Positions 33,730-44,751 of a stretch of 64,000 nucleotides of DNA are shown piece after piece. The position numbers were made by a program, and so were the translations under genes. The DNA comes from Vermamoeba vermiformis (lineage: Eukaryota; Tubulinea; Echinamoebida), in contig JBEWZL010000152.1 in NCBI GenBank assembly GCA_045837725.1, positions 434,001 to 498,000 of the forward strand, written 5' to 3'. A model generated the notes under the pieces. It was not told the origin of the DNA. It saw only the letters and a program-made list of their open reading frames with translations, and made no database searches. Numbering within the stretch: position 1 is the stretch's first letter; every line of letters starts with the position of its first letter.

Positions 33730-36700
33730 CTATTCGCAGTTAGTACGTGCAATATCTTCGTTGCGGAGTCGATTCGTGAAACACGTCACGTTTAAGTCAT
33801 TGCTGAATTGTTTCACGCAGTTGAGTGCCGCACTCTTCTCAGCGTGTTTGACTGTTGGTCCAGTGCCGAGTCCGAGACACAAATGTTCAAAGTAAATGCA
33901 GCAGATCACATCATCTTTCAAGTCACCGAGCTCTGGCAGCACTGGTTCAGCCAAAGCGGCAAGGAATGATTGGTCAATTTGATCGGCGGCCACTCGCTGT
34001 TCTAGCCAGTTAGTTCAATGTAATTGATGGCTCATGAAGCACTTACGCGGTACTGCAGTTTGAGCAGTGTATTGCCAGTCTTGTTCATCAGCAGCTGCAC
34101 CAAATCATTCTTCGGATCCACTTCGCTGACTGGCGGCAATTGACTCAACAGCTGTTCATGAATCATGCCACCACCAATGTCCCAACAAGCGTGACACGTG
34201 TCAAGTTGTCTCAGCCCACTGTCCACATAACGTGCCCCAATGAAAGCCGAGTACAGATCAGCCCACATTTGCGCGTGTTCAGGCACTGTGTAACACTCAC
34301 TCGATGCCTCGCCAGTGCTGTGCCACTGCGACTTCATCCACGCCAAGAACTGCGGACGAGTGCGAGGATTGAACTGCTCACCGAATGATTGGAACTCTTC
34401 CATTGCCATCAAATCTGCAGCACGCATGTTGAAGTTGAACAACACATTGCCGCCTTCAGATGTGTGTGGCGCGAGATTGAGTACATTGCGTGCTAGGTGT
34501 CCAAGCATATTCGGCAGCAGATAGGCTGCGCGGATGACATGATGCATTTCTGCAAGTGCGATTAATTTGTGACTATAAGTACTAACAAGGTACCTTCAAC
34601 ACTTCTCGTTCGACCGATGGAGACAAGAGGGAACTCGGTCTTGACGTCACCGTGAAAGAGATGAGCAGTCAACACGAATTTGAGCAGCGAATAGCCCAGC
34701 ACTTTCAGCTTGAGATAGTCCATGCGTCCTAACTTGCCTTGCGCCTCTTCATAGCCCATCGGATGCGTGGCAGCAGGACGAATGAACATTGACGGGTGCG
34801 TGAGACATTGCACCAAGACATTGCGATTGTTGAACTGCGTCAACAAAGGCTGCAAATTCGATTCCTGTGCTGGCGTCAGGGGCAGTGCGTCTGACAGAGT
34901 GAGCTATGAGAAGCATTGAACGATCGAAGTGACTTACCGAACTGGTCGTTGAATGGCGGGGCAGTGAGGTGGTCGAATGAGGTCTTGAGCTGTTCATTGA
35001 ACAAATAACGATTGCAAAATGAGAGGCAGGACTCGAGGCCTTGGTCGAGGTACAGCGCACCTGATGACGTGATTAATAAGACTACAACACGTCAATATAT
35101 GTGTACCAATAAAGGCCTCCAACAGGTCAGCTGACACTTTGGATCTGTCAGCGGCGAGGGCGGACACTTTCTTCGGCACAATCAAATAGCTCGACAACTT
35201 CAACTGTTCGCTGATGTCGCTCAGTCGTTTGTTGCTGACAATCTGCGCGCGCTTGTTGACCAGCTGATCTTCGCTGAACTTGGGGAACTTGTGCACCAGA
35301 CAAGCGGTGACGAGGAAGTCGAGCACTGCGTCCCCGAGATGTTCGAGCAGCTGATAGTTGTCTGGCTCTACCTCGCACTGTTCACTGAAGGCCTGGGAAG
35401 TAAACACCTAGAATACACAGTATTGTTAGGGAGGATTGAGGACCAACACAAATACGAACTCTTTTCTTCAATTTGGGAGAGTTGATGACATAGCCAAGGG
35501 ATTCTTCGAGCACGGCAATCTTTCTGAATGCTTGACGCGTGTCATTGATGTGAATGAGCAGTGCAGGGAACAGCTTGGACAATGCACGAATTTCAGCAGT
35601 CAGTCCAAATATCGAGCAGAGTTCGGGCACTAAATTGATGTCAGGTTCGGTGCTCGCGATGAACTTGTTCGATTGATCGGTGGCCGTGCGATTGATGCGG
35701 TCAAGTGCTTTGATGCTCACTGCCACGAGGGGCTGCTTCAAGTCTATGATATCGAGACCTTTCTGCTTGAAATAGTCTACGTATTGAATCGTCTCGCCTG
35801 TTGTCGGCTGTTAGTCACCGATCGTTCATTCACACAACTCTTACTTGTATTTTTCGAGAACGACGAGAGCGGAGTCTGCTTGAAATTGACATCGATCACA
35901 ATGTACGAGGTCTTGCTGTAGTCTGCGCGAATGATTCGGCCACTCAGCTCCTTGCGCAAGGACAGTCGAACTGAGTGAAGGACATCGCGCTCAGCGTCAG
36001 TCCAAGGAGCAGTCGTGTCAACACTGGCAATGTCCTGCAATGTGATGGGTTTGTGTTCTGGGCCCAGCGTGTATTGTCGGACGTAATTGTTCAGCATGGC
36101 CAATGCATTGTCATGTGCCATCAAGCTGCTCAGCTTCTCCGTGTCTATCAGCTGGGTTGACTGTTCGAACAGTGGCGTGAAGAGAGTCGCGTCGGGTGAG
36201 GCAAACAGCGACGGATTGTTCTTTGGCGTGCCCTCCAGTGCGTAATCCAGCCACTGCTTGTGAAAGGTTTTCACTATGTGGAATTGTTCCGCGGTCAGTA
36301 TCTACAACAAAATTACCACATTAGGCTAACTGCTCTGAAACCTGATTGGTTCCACTTACCACGCGCTCAATGTACTTGACACGCAGGTCATATTGCGTGA
36401 TCGTGTGTGACAGTGCGGGGATCTTGCCGCGCATGCGATAAGTGCTCCAACACAACTCGTCAGCCGTCAACAACAGAATGGCTTTTGGTCTCGAGCTCCT
36501 GTCGTGATCAGCAAACACGTCCTGGCAGGCATTAGTGCTGCAATAGAGTAAGTAGAATCGTACCATAACCTCGGTTTGATCTAATTCGAGCTGATACACG
36601 TGATATTCACGAGTGAGTTGGTCAGACGGTGCTTCTGCTGCTAGTGTCTGCGGCACCGCTTCTTCAGGAGCAATTGTTGGACGAGTGGGAGAGACGTGGT

Positions 36701-39341
36701 CAGTCTTTTGTTTCTTGGCTGTCATGCCTATCAGTCGATACACTAATGATAGTGGGTCATACCTTTGACGTCAACATGCTCATCATTCGATGCACGGCTG
36801 CGAGCTGTAGCCTTCCATCGTTCAAGCGACACTTCAACTTCACCGCGTTTGAGGGCAATCAGTGCTCCTTTAAACAACGGTATGGCCTGTGCGTCTAAGG
36901 ACGGAAGATTAAAACACAGACACAGTGACGGCTACTGACCTTTCTCAGCAACAATCATCGATCCAACTGGCTTGTCACACGAGGCGCAGATCAATTTGAA
37001 AGGTTTCATCGCTTTTTCTTTCTCGTCTGTCACTTCCCTGGTGCGCAGTGACTTCTCAGGGCCGATGATGCTGTCGCGGTGTTGTTCTCTGAAAACCAAC
37101 GAATGAGTTCGCAGTAAATAGAGATTCAACACGTACCCAATCGTAATGTGAGGATTAACAAAGGCAAGTTGAGTGACTGGACAAATGATTGCGGCACACG
37201 ATTTGCAGTGCACGGTCACATCGTCCACAGACAGTTCTGAGACTGGACTGCCATCAGCTCGGCGTTTAGTGCCTGAAGGTGACACGTTGACAGGAGTTGT
37301 GGGCACCACTTCCATGGAGACTGGTAGTGACACAGCTACGGGCATTGGTCTCTCCACGGGCACGGTGGATTTGACGACAGTGTTGTCTTCAGTGGGAGCG
37401 ATCGATTGCGTGAGTGGAACATTGTGTGCCTGAAAAACAGTCTCAATCGACTTGCACAGAGCCGCACCGAACAACATCTTTTCAGCGATAAATGCATTGA
37501 CCTCAGCAACAATGTTCGTGGTGAGGGCCATGTGTTGCTGTTCAATCAGCTTCAGACTCAAGTCCAGCGCTGCTAACTTCTCCGCGGCCTTTTTGGTGTA
37601 CTGAAACAGCTCGCTGCTGCCAGTCATGGCGGTGCCATCGCCCATGACAAACATTCCCTGGGCCATGAACATCTGTCTGCCGGCCTTGTCTTGCTGCTGT
37701 CTGAATGTGAACAGCGGGGCATTGGTCTTGCTGACGTCGCGCGTGTATTCAGCCACGACTGCTTTGATCGTGCTGGCCTTGCTCTCGTACACATTGGCTT
37801 TGCGCTCAACCACTCGCTGCACCTTGGCGCGCAACTCATCGTCCGGCGAGTAGATGCTGTGCATGTTGCGCATCAAGTAATACTAAGTGGTTCGTTAGTG
37901 GGACCGCATTGATTAGTGGTTAAGTACCTCGTGTTTGGCGGCAAGGAAGCTGCGGTAGAAAGAGCTCGCGTACTTGTCAATGACCGGTGCACCAGAGCGC
38001 AGTGTCTCAATCAATTTGTCCTTGCTGTTGATGCGCTCCCAGCTGCATGACAACGTGGATCAGCACCGCTTTTCGAGCAATGCCTCTGTGTGTTGTTAGT
38101 ACCGTTCAATAATTAAGTACTTGACGTACTCGGGCAAGATGTTCTCGTTCTTGGCTGCCATTTCGCGACACTCAAGTAACTTGCGCAGAATCATGTGCTG
38201 AGAGGTACTCGCATCAGTACTGCCTTATTAATAAGACCGTTCACTACTGACCTGCATCTCAGTGGGCTCAGTGGCTGGATAGAGGTCTTTGAGCTCGTTC
38301 AAACACTTTTTCAGCCAACGAGCTACGCGGTCCTTGACAGTGATGGGCTTGTAGAGTTTGAGCGCGAGTTTGTTGGACTCTGCGTGCACGGCGCTGATGA
38401 CGTGTGCAGTGTGATTGGCGGGCTGAACGAGCTCGTGCAACATCTTGTCGTAGAGTGGCAGCAGATAGTGCGTGTTCATACGTGCATAGTCTGTCATGCC
38501 TGGGGGCCACGCTTCAAAGGGTCTAATGCAGCAGTGAGTACTCGGCAGCACATTGATTGGCTAGCACGTACCTCAAGCGCCAATCAGCGAGTTGATGTGT
38601 CGCATCCATGGTGACGTTCAACTGCGTCAGAAGAGTGTGGCTCAAGTTGGCCTTATTGCCCCCTAATATTGATGTAATGAGAGCTAGTATACAAGAATTT
38701 AAGTACCTTGTACCACGTCTATCAGCTGCAGATCAAAGCAGTTGACTACGAAGAGGTTGAAGTCGCGTTGAAGCCAGCCAATATCGCCATGACACCTAAG
38801 CGAATTATTATGACCAAATTAGAGCGAGTTCGTGGCGAGCTAAGCTTACCCAAAGAAGATCTGGTTTGAGACTAAAATTAGAAATGTCTTAATCCATGAA
38901 ATTAAATCATACCTTGATGATCTTATTGTCAGAAAATATGACAGATAAATATTTGTGCAGGAGAGGCTTCAAGGCGATGGCGTCTACCAGATAATCAGCT
39001 TGACGCGTCGAGATCTGCATTAGGCAGATAAAGCCAATGTAGGAGAATTGACTTGATTCCTACAGAAATAAATTACTAAATTATTATCTTAAATTTTGCG
39101 CCTTATTTTGTACCTCCAAGTCAATGGCGATTTCGCTGTACTGACTCAGATCCGCTGCCATTCTCTGCAGCTCTTCCTCGTTATTAATAAAATAAAAAGG
39201 AACGCTACTTAATTCTTTTAGCGGCTCAAGCGTTGCTGGTGGCTTTGGCAACGCCATGTCCAACGGCGCAGCCTCGACGGATCCTGATAAACTGTCGGTT
39301 AAGTCTTCGAGAAAGCAATGGTTACCTTGAATTGTCTCCAT
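33730..39341 (-). CDS. Rrp6-type exonuclease / Dicer fusion protein
   Basis: About 20 exons and 1,550 residues, starting METIQGNHCF at 39341. Order: DEDD exonuclease (EIAIDLE; HGDIGWLQRDF; DYARMNTHYLLPLYDKM) and HRDC-like helices (to about residue 345); a dsRBD/DUF283-like stretch (YTKKAAEKLAALDLSLKL); a C-x2-C pair (VHCKSCAAIICPV) and a second (KLICASCDKPVGSM), like the RIG-I C-terminal domain; platform and PAZ (IVIDVNFKQTPLSSFS; YVDYFKQKGLDIIDLKQPL; INLVPELCSIFGL); RNase IIIa (NYQLLEHLGDAVLDFL; SADLLEAFIGALYLDQG), intact; RNase IIIb (DYLKLKVLGYSLLKFVL; WADLYSAFIGARYVDSG), missing its catalytic residues; and a C-terminal dsRBD (LGTGPTVKHAEKSAALNCV). There is no helicase. Each exon join, including HRDC to the DUF283-like part at 37928/37882, keeps frame with GT-AG consensus. 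Dicer activity with one active RNase III centre is inferred. Confidence 0.78.
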
Positions 39342-39470
39342 CGTTAGAGCATTAATTTGGTTGAATACAAAGACATGAAAGCGAAGCAATATCCGATCAC
39401 GTGGTAGGAAATTTCAGGTCGAGCTCAAATCAAGGAGGTTAACCGGAAAGTTTATATATTACAGATGCCA

Positions 39471-42400
39471 TCAATTGGCAAATAGATCATCTAAATATTG
39501 ATCTACAAACGTCAAATTAAACCAATAATCGGTTGTCAGTTCAATTAACGTGTGCGTCGGCTTGACGTTGAATTTCAACAAAAGATGATATTTTGGCGGC
39601 AAAAATATGAAGCCTAACACTTGCGTGGGGACTGCTAACTCTGTCAATGGGGCATTGGGGTCGATCAAATAGGGCTTGAATTTGCTGGCTAGTCTTGCTA
39701 GCACGTGCTCGTGGTTCTTGTTGATGTGTTTCACTGAAATTGCACCGCGAGCACTATCGATTAACGTTATTACTATATTTGGCTAAAGTTCCGCTACTTA
39801 CTCAGTGGACGTCTCGCGCTCATTCCAAAAGTGTTCAAAGAGCACCTGTCGCGCTGTACTTTGCGAGCAAGGCGCGCTGTCAGAGTCAACTGTCACGGGC
39901 AACAACAGATCAGTGAATGACACTGTCAACGCGTCAATGTTGTCCTCGCAGTTGATGCCTCCAGCAATGTTGAAGGTAATCTTAGTGTCAAATGCCGCGG
40001 GAATGGGCAATACAGGCCTGAGATTGACCATCACGCGGTACTTGTACGGGAACTGTTCTTGTTCTAGATCACGTGCCTCGCCCGATGCCAAAATAGGCAA
40101 GTGAAGTGGTTCAATCGAATGATACAACGGCGAGTCAGCAAATGTCATGGTGACACTGTAGATGGTGCGCGGTGTATCTTTGTCAAGTCGAGGTTTGTAT
40201 GTCACAATGAACGGCAGATCCACAGTCACGTGATTGGCTCGATGTGCGACCATTGATTTGTAGGCCCGAATAATGGTTGATTTTAAGTCTGCATTGACTG
40301 CACTGCTTTGAATCTGATCGCCAGTCACGTTGTCCAAGTACACCGTGCAGTTGTGATTGTGTTGCGGTGTTAGTCGATGCAACATGACAAAGTTCTTCGT
40401 GCTCAGTTCATTTGTCTCGCGCACACGATGGAGACTATCCACGCCTGCATACGGATCAATATATGTGTCATGATGCCGACTAGTATAACTTACCTGCTTC
40501 TTGCAAGTCATTAGCCGCACTCGTGGTCAACAAGCCCTTAATTTTGTCGTTGGACAAATGGATCAAGAGCTGGTCGTAGAAATGTGCCCGGTCGCGAATA
40601 TCTGACAAGATGTTAGGACAACCGTTACAACAATTATCATCGTACCTATATCCGAGTAAAAGACTGCCATGAACATCAGCAAGGCATGAAGTGGTTCAAA
40701 AATTGACACGTTGACATGTGTCACGAGCACAGCCTTGCATATTTCGAGCAGTGTGTTGCCAGTGGTCCAATCACCTGTTTTGAGTGTCGAAGTGTAGCGC
40801 AAGAACGAGTGCAATGTCTTCAACAAGTTCACGGGTGATATTTCAGTGTCCAAGCTGATTCGATGCACGAGGTCCAAGTAATTGCCAACACGCGCTACGG
40901 GCAGTGAAACAATCTCTCGTTCAAAGTATTGCAGCAACTTGTGGTGCAGAGGGGTGTGTTCTAATGATTGCAACAATTTAATCACGCGACCAACAAAACT
41001 CGGATTGCGTTCAATGGCTTGGGAGAGGTACCTATCAGACACATTAGCTCATCAATCACTCTTATCGATGCCCGTACTTATAACTCTGATCAAACAGTTC
41101 GTTGGGGAATGTAGCTAAGTAATCTCGCACCAGCCTGAACACTATCAGCACCAAGTAGTCGTCTTTCTTGTGGTAAATGAACTCTTGAAAGCACACGAAT
41201 AGATTCAGAATGTTTCTATGATGGGTTATTTAGCATTCGAATATGGATTAGAGAATACGTACTTGATGAGGTGCGTATTGGGGTCTTTTGGTTTGAAGCA
41301 ATGGCGCAATATTTCAATCTTGGCCTCGCGCACTTGCAACACATCGAATATGTTGGGCACGAAGGATTGGTGGTTGGGGAACAAGTAGTCGTGATGTGAC
41401 ACTTGCAGCACTGACTCGTAGGGGTAGTAGGTGAGCCATTCGAGGGCCAGTACTCGCTCAGCTGTAGCGCTGTCAGAGTGCGTTAGTCATATTACGGGAG
41501 TACTGGCACGTACTTTATAGTGTTGTTCACGTGGTGGATCAGACTGACGATGAACTGTTCAAATTGCGATTGAAATATGTCGTAGAACACCGCTGAATAG
41601 ATCAACATCATGTGTTTGAGCAGTGAATTGAATGACAGGCCTAGTCGCGACAATTGATGTCTAATGTCATCGTTAGTATAGTACTCACAGATGCATTGCT
41701 GACAGCTACGTACTTGAACAGATCACGTGACAGATCAGTCAGTTGAATGAGATAAATGATGGAATATGACAGCTCGATCATTGCCCACGGTGATAAAATA
41801 GTGCTGATTTCAACAAAGTATTGGATCGCTTTTTTGACCTCCTGTAATCGATAATAGTGTTAAATCATACAATCAATTCGAACAAAATTTTACGTACAGC
41901 GTGCAGTGGCTCCAACAACAACTGTTTTGGCTGACACGGCACTTCAATCACGTGCCGTTCAAAAGCTTGGTACTTGACAATCGCGGAGAGACTGAACGGA
42001 TTGAGTTCAGTGCGTGAAGTGAACAATGAGAACGATGCAAAGCTGTTCGCCGTCAAGCCGAGCAGTTGTGACAAGAACGTTGCGAGCTCGTTCACTGAAG
42101 CAGCTGAGCCCTTTGCAGAATTCACTGAAATCTCTTCCACGACCTGCACGCACGGTCAGCACGAGAATAGTGATTGAACCATTGAACACATCAGACCTGA
42201 ATCAGAGAGCGCAACACAGTGACAGCGAGCAAGTGATATGATTGGTGGATGTGAGAGCGCTCTTGTTGGGCCAGCACAAATAAATTGCCTATTTTGGCAA
42301 CGAGCAGTCCTGGGTACTGCTGCTCCAATTCTTTCAAACTCTCACAGGCCTGTCAGAACACAATTAGAAGTCAGTCGCAAGAGCTGATGTGCACGCACTG

Positions 42401-43016
42401 TCTGTCGCAGCAGCTTGTCAGTGGGCTCGTTGAGCTTGGAAATCACTTCGAACAGCACTTCCACGAAGGACTCGAAGGCACGGGGCTGTGATTTGATCGT
42501 GTCCAATGTGATCAGTATCGTCGTCAGTGTGATGACCACCTTCAACAAGAACATTTAATATTCACTCGGTACTATATCGCACTTGTGTTTGTATCATACT
42601 TGACTCTTCACGTGCTCGCTGATGGGGATTGGACTGTCATTCGGCAAATGAATTAAATTGTTCAATATTGTGCAAGTCTTTTCCATCCTGATTTACATCA
42701 AATAATGCATTAATATCAAAATTTAGTATGCTGATTTATCCCTGAATTTAGCTGATTTTATTGATTTTTCTATTTAATTTTCGGGATCTACCTACCGCTG
42801 CTTGTCGGAGAAAAACAACTCCACGTTGTCTTCCAAAAATATGAGAACTGTAATTTTAAGTTGCTCATCGCGCTCGTTACGCAATATTTTGAATATATAA
42901 TCGATGATCTGATCAACCGTGTTTCCAGCCAACAGATCTGTCTTTTCCTTCTCATTTTTAGCCTGCTTAAAGCGATGTACAAATATCGCCCACTCGGCAG
43001 GTATGCTCAAGTCCAT
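39471..43016 (-). CDS. AP5B1: AP-5 complex beta-1-like adaptin
   Basis: Starts MDLSIPAEWAIFVHRFKQAK at 43016 and runs through about ten exons (about 900 residues) to 39471. The protein is helical and adaptin-like, with ALEWLTYYPYESVLQVSHHD, SLPVARVGNYLDLVHRISLD and the beta-adaptin landmark DIRDRAHFYDQLLIHLSNDK restored across the intron at about 40600-40645. The C-terminal half turns to beta-sandwich appendage-like sequence (NFVMLHRLTPQHNHNCTVYL; YRVMVNLRPVLPIPAAFDT). Size and layout fit AP5B1 better than AP-1 to AP-4 beta chains, which carry longer conserved trunks. AP-5 acts with SPG11/SPG15 at late endosomes. The family call is by pattern only. It lies directly upstream of the Dicer fusion on the same strand (130 bp). 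Confidence 0.6.
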
Positions 43017-43114
43017 ACTGATGTGTTCCTCATGACGTCTATCACTGAGATTGACTGTTTTAAATTATGCTTGATTTTATTATATGTACATCTTCGCTTT
43101 AAGTTATAATACAA

Positions 43115-44751
43115 TTATTGCAATCCTGACTGCCTATTACCGGGTAGGTTGCTATTAAAGGGCTGATTTGGGTCTCCTCGGAAGTAGCGTTGGTGCAACA
43201 AGTGTGGATTTACTTGAAAACCATCCATCATACTTAAACTAGGGGATGGGGTATATCCGTAGCCACTGACTGCAGCTTGATAATTCGTCTGCGTGTAATA
43301 GCCAGCCTTTTCATTGGGTTCAGGGCCGTAAGCGTCGAAAGGTTCCATTTTTGCGCTCTGCTGATAGACATTCGCCACTTGCGGAGTGTAACCAGCCATG
43401 TAGTAGCCTGGAGCAGGGGCCGTGTAGTTGGCCTCTATCTTGCCTGGTCCACTTTCATAAGTGACGGATGTCATGTTGGTGGTTTGTTTAATGACCGCCT
43501 GATGAACATGTGACTGCGCGACAGTGTGTTGAATGGCCTGTGCAGCGCGCACTGTGCTGTGTGCCACTGGATGTGAGTCAGGTACCGAGCTTGGGCTATC
43601 GGCAGACTTGCTTGGTACCTCTGCTGACCCAGATGCGCCATTCTGCAGCCATTCAGACAGCTTGGTCTCGAGGTCCTTCCAGCCGTTAGACCGCGACTTA
43701 TTGTTGAAGTAGGAGCTGATCGTACTGGGGCTAGCAGAAAAGAGCGTTAGTTTCCACTGTGAATTTCGAAAGATTCTAATTTCAAACTTTAATCTATTGA
43801 AAGTGAGATCGAATGTACCTGACTTCGAGTATATCTGCGAGGTCTTTTTGATGTAATTGCTGAGTAACGAGAGCATCTTTAATTCTCTTTATCAACTGCG
43901 GATCGGGTGTCTCGCAGATGTCTGCGCGCTTCTTCTTTCTGATCGGTGCAGCTTGTACGTGGAGTGGAGGTGCGCTCGGACTCAATGACGATATTATTTG
44001 ATTCATCATCTCAACGCTAATGGCTGCTTTCTTTTCTTTGGTGTTCATCGGGAGTTTTGTAGTGGTTGAAGGTTGATTGGCCAGTTTGGGCCTTTTCTTC
44101 TCGCGCTCTAGTGATGATTCTTCGTCATATTCTTCTTTTTTGCGCTTGTTGCTTGCAGGGATCATATTCTGAGATAAAGAAGAAGTGTTACGCTACATCC
44201 AGCTCAAATCGTGACAGACCTCACGTACCTCGTCAAGACAATAGGCGCAAGCGAATAGGTTGTCATCGCCGCCATTAGAGTAACGCGCAGATGGCGTGTG
44301 CAAATGGATCCTGGTTGGGATAATTAATCGAAATCTCGCATAAATGTCTATTTTAAAGTCTCTTTCCGCCTCATGACAACGATCAATCAAATTAATAACT
44401 GCGGGAACTATACGATCGAATGAATTGTTCGCTTACGCGCAGTATATCGATCCGCAAGAAAAGCACCGCTTTTGAGGTTCTTGAGGCACCGTGTTTTGAG
44501 CCGCGCAGATCCGACAGCAAGATGGCCAGTGTTGAGGACAAAACCTGGGATCAAAATTAGTAAATATTGTCAAATTTCTAATTTGTTCAGTGTAAGATTT
44601 TTTTATCGTGCACTTACCAACGATTAGGAATGAACGGTACGAAATTCCAGCCCAAGCATTGGATGTGGTACACGGCATTGCATGCTGCGCACCCTAACAT
44701 TGATACTCCAATTTTTCCAGCATTGTGGCAACGCGTACATCTATAATCCAT
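43115..44751 (-). CDS. PHD-like zinc module plus HTH protein, divergent paralogue B
   Basis: Starts at the ATG at 44751 (MDYRCTRCHNAGKIGVSMLG). Cysteine spacing follows the same plan (CTRC, CAAC, YHIQC, FCPQHWPSCCRIC, CFSCGSIYC), but the block GAATSKSRGKIYRC of the other three paralogues is lost. A basic region (SNKRKKEEY, REKKRPK) precedes the HTH LHQKDLADILEV, then SPSTISSYFNNKSRSNGWKD and LETKLSEWL. The tail is rich in Ser, Pro, Tyr and Gln. It is the most diverged of the four paralogues, and its zinc module may bind a different partner. The last intron (about 43730-43817) splits the HTH between the recognition-helix residues, at the same place as in paralogue A. Confidence 0.7.

Larger units (their letters stand above)
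4255..34203. repeat. Dispersed perfect palindrome TGACACGTGTCA (11 copies)
   Basis: Exact 12-mers read at 4255, 12150, 17503, 19712, 21785, 22918, 24094, 24494, 29412 and 34192, and a further near-exact set at 7888, 13395, 17571, 21664, 28930 and 32606 with one or two changes. I count ten exact copies with certainty, and an eleventh is counted only if the variant at 13395 is accepted. They lie in exons (for example 17503, 19712, 21785), introns (12150, 22918, 24094, 29412) and a gap (24494). Chance expectation for one 12-mer in 64 kb is about 0.004. Confidence 0.85.

Noticed and set aside
37880-38045. Ending the Rrp6-like gene after the HRDC exon and starting a separate Dicer gene
   Set aside because: Unspliced reading would stop within six codons, but the 45-base segment has good intron signals and the frame continues. 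No promoter-sized gap exists between the parts.
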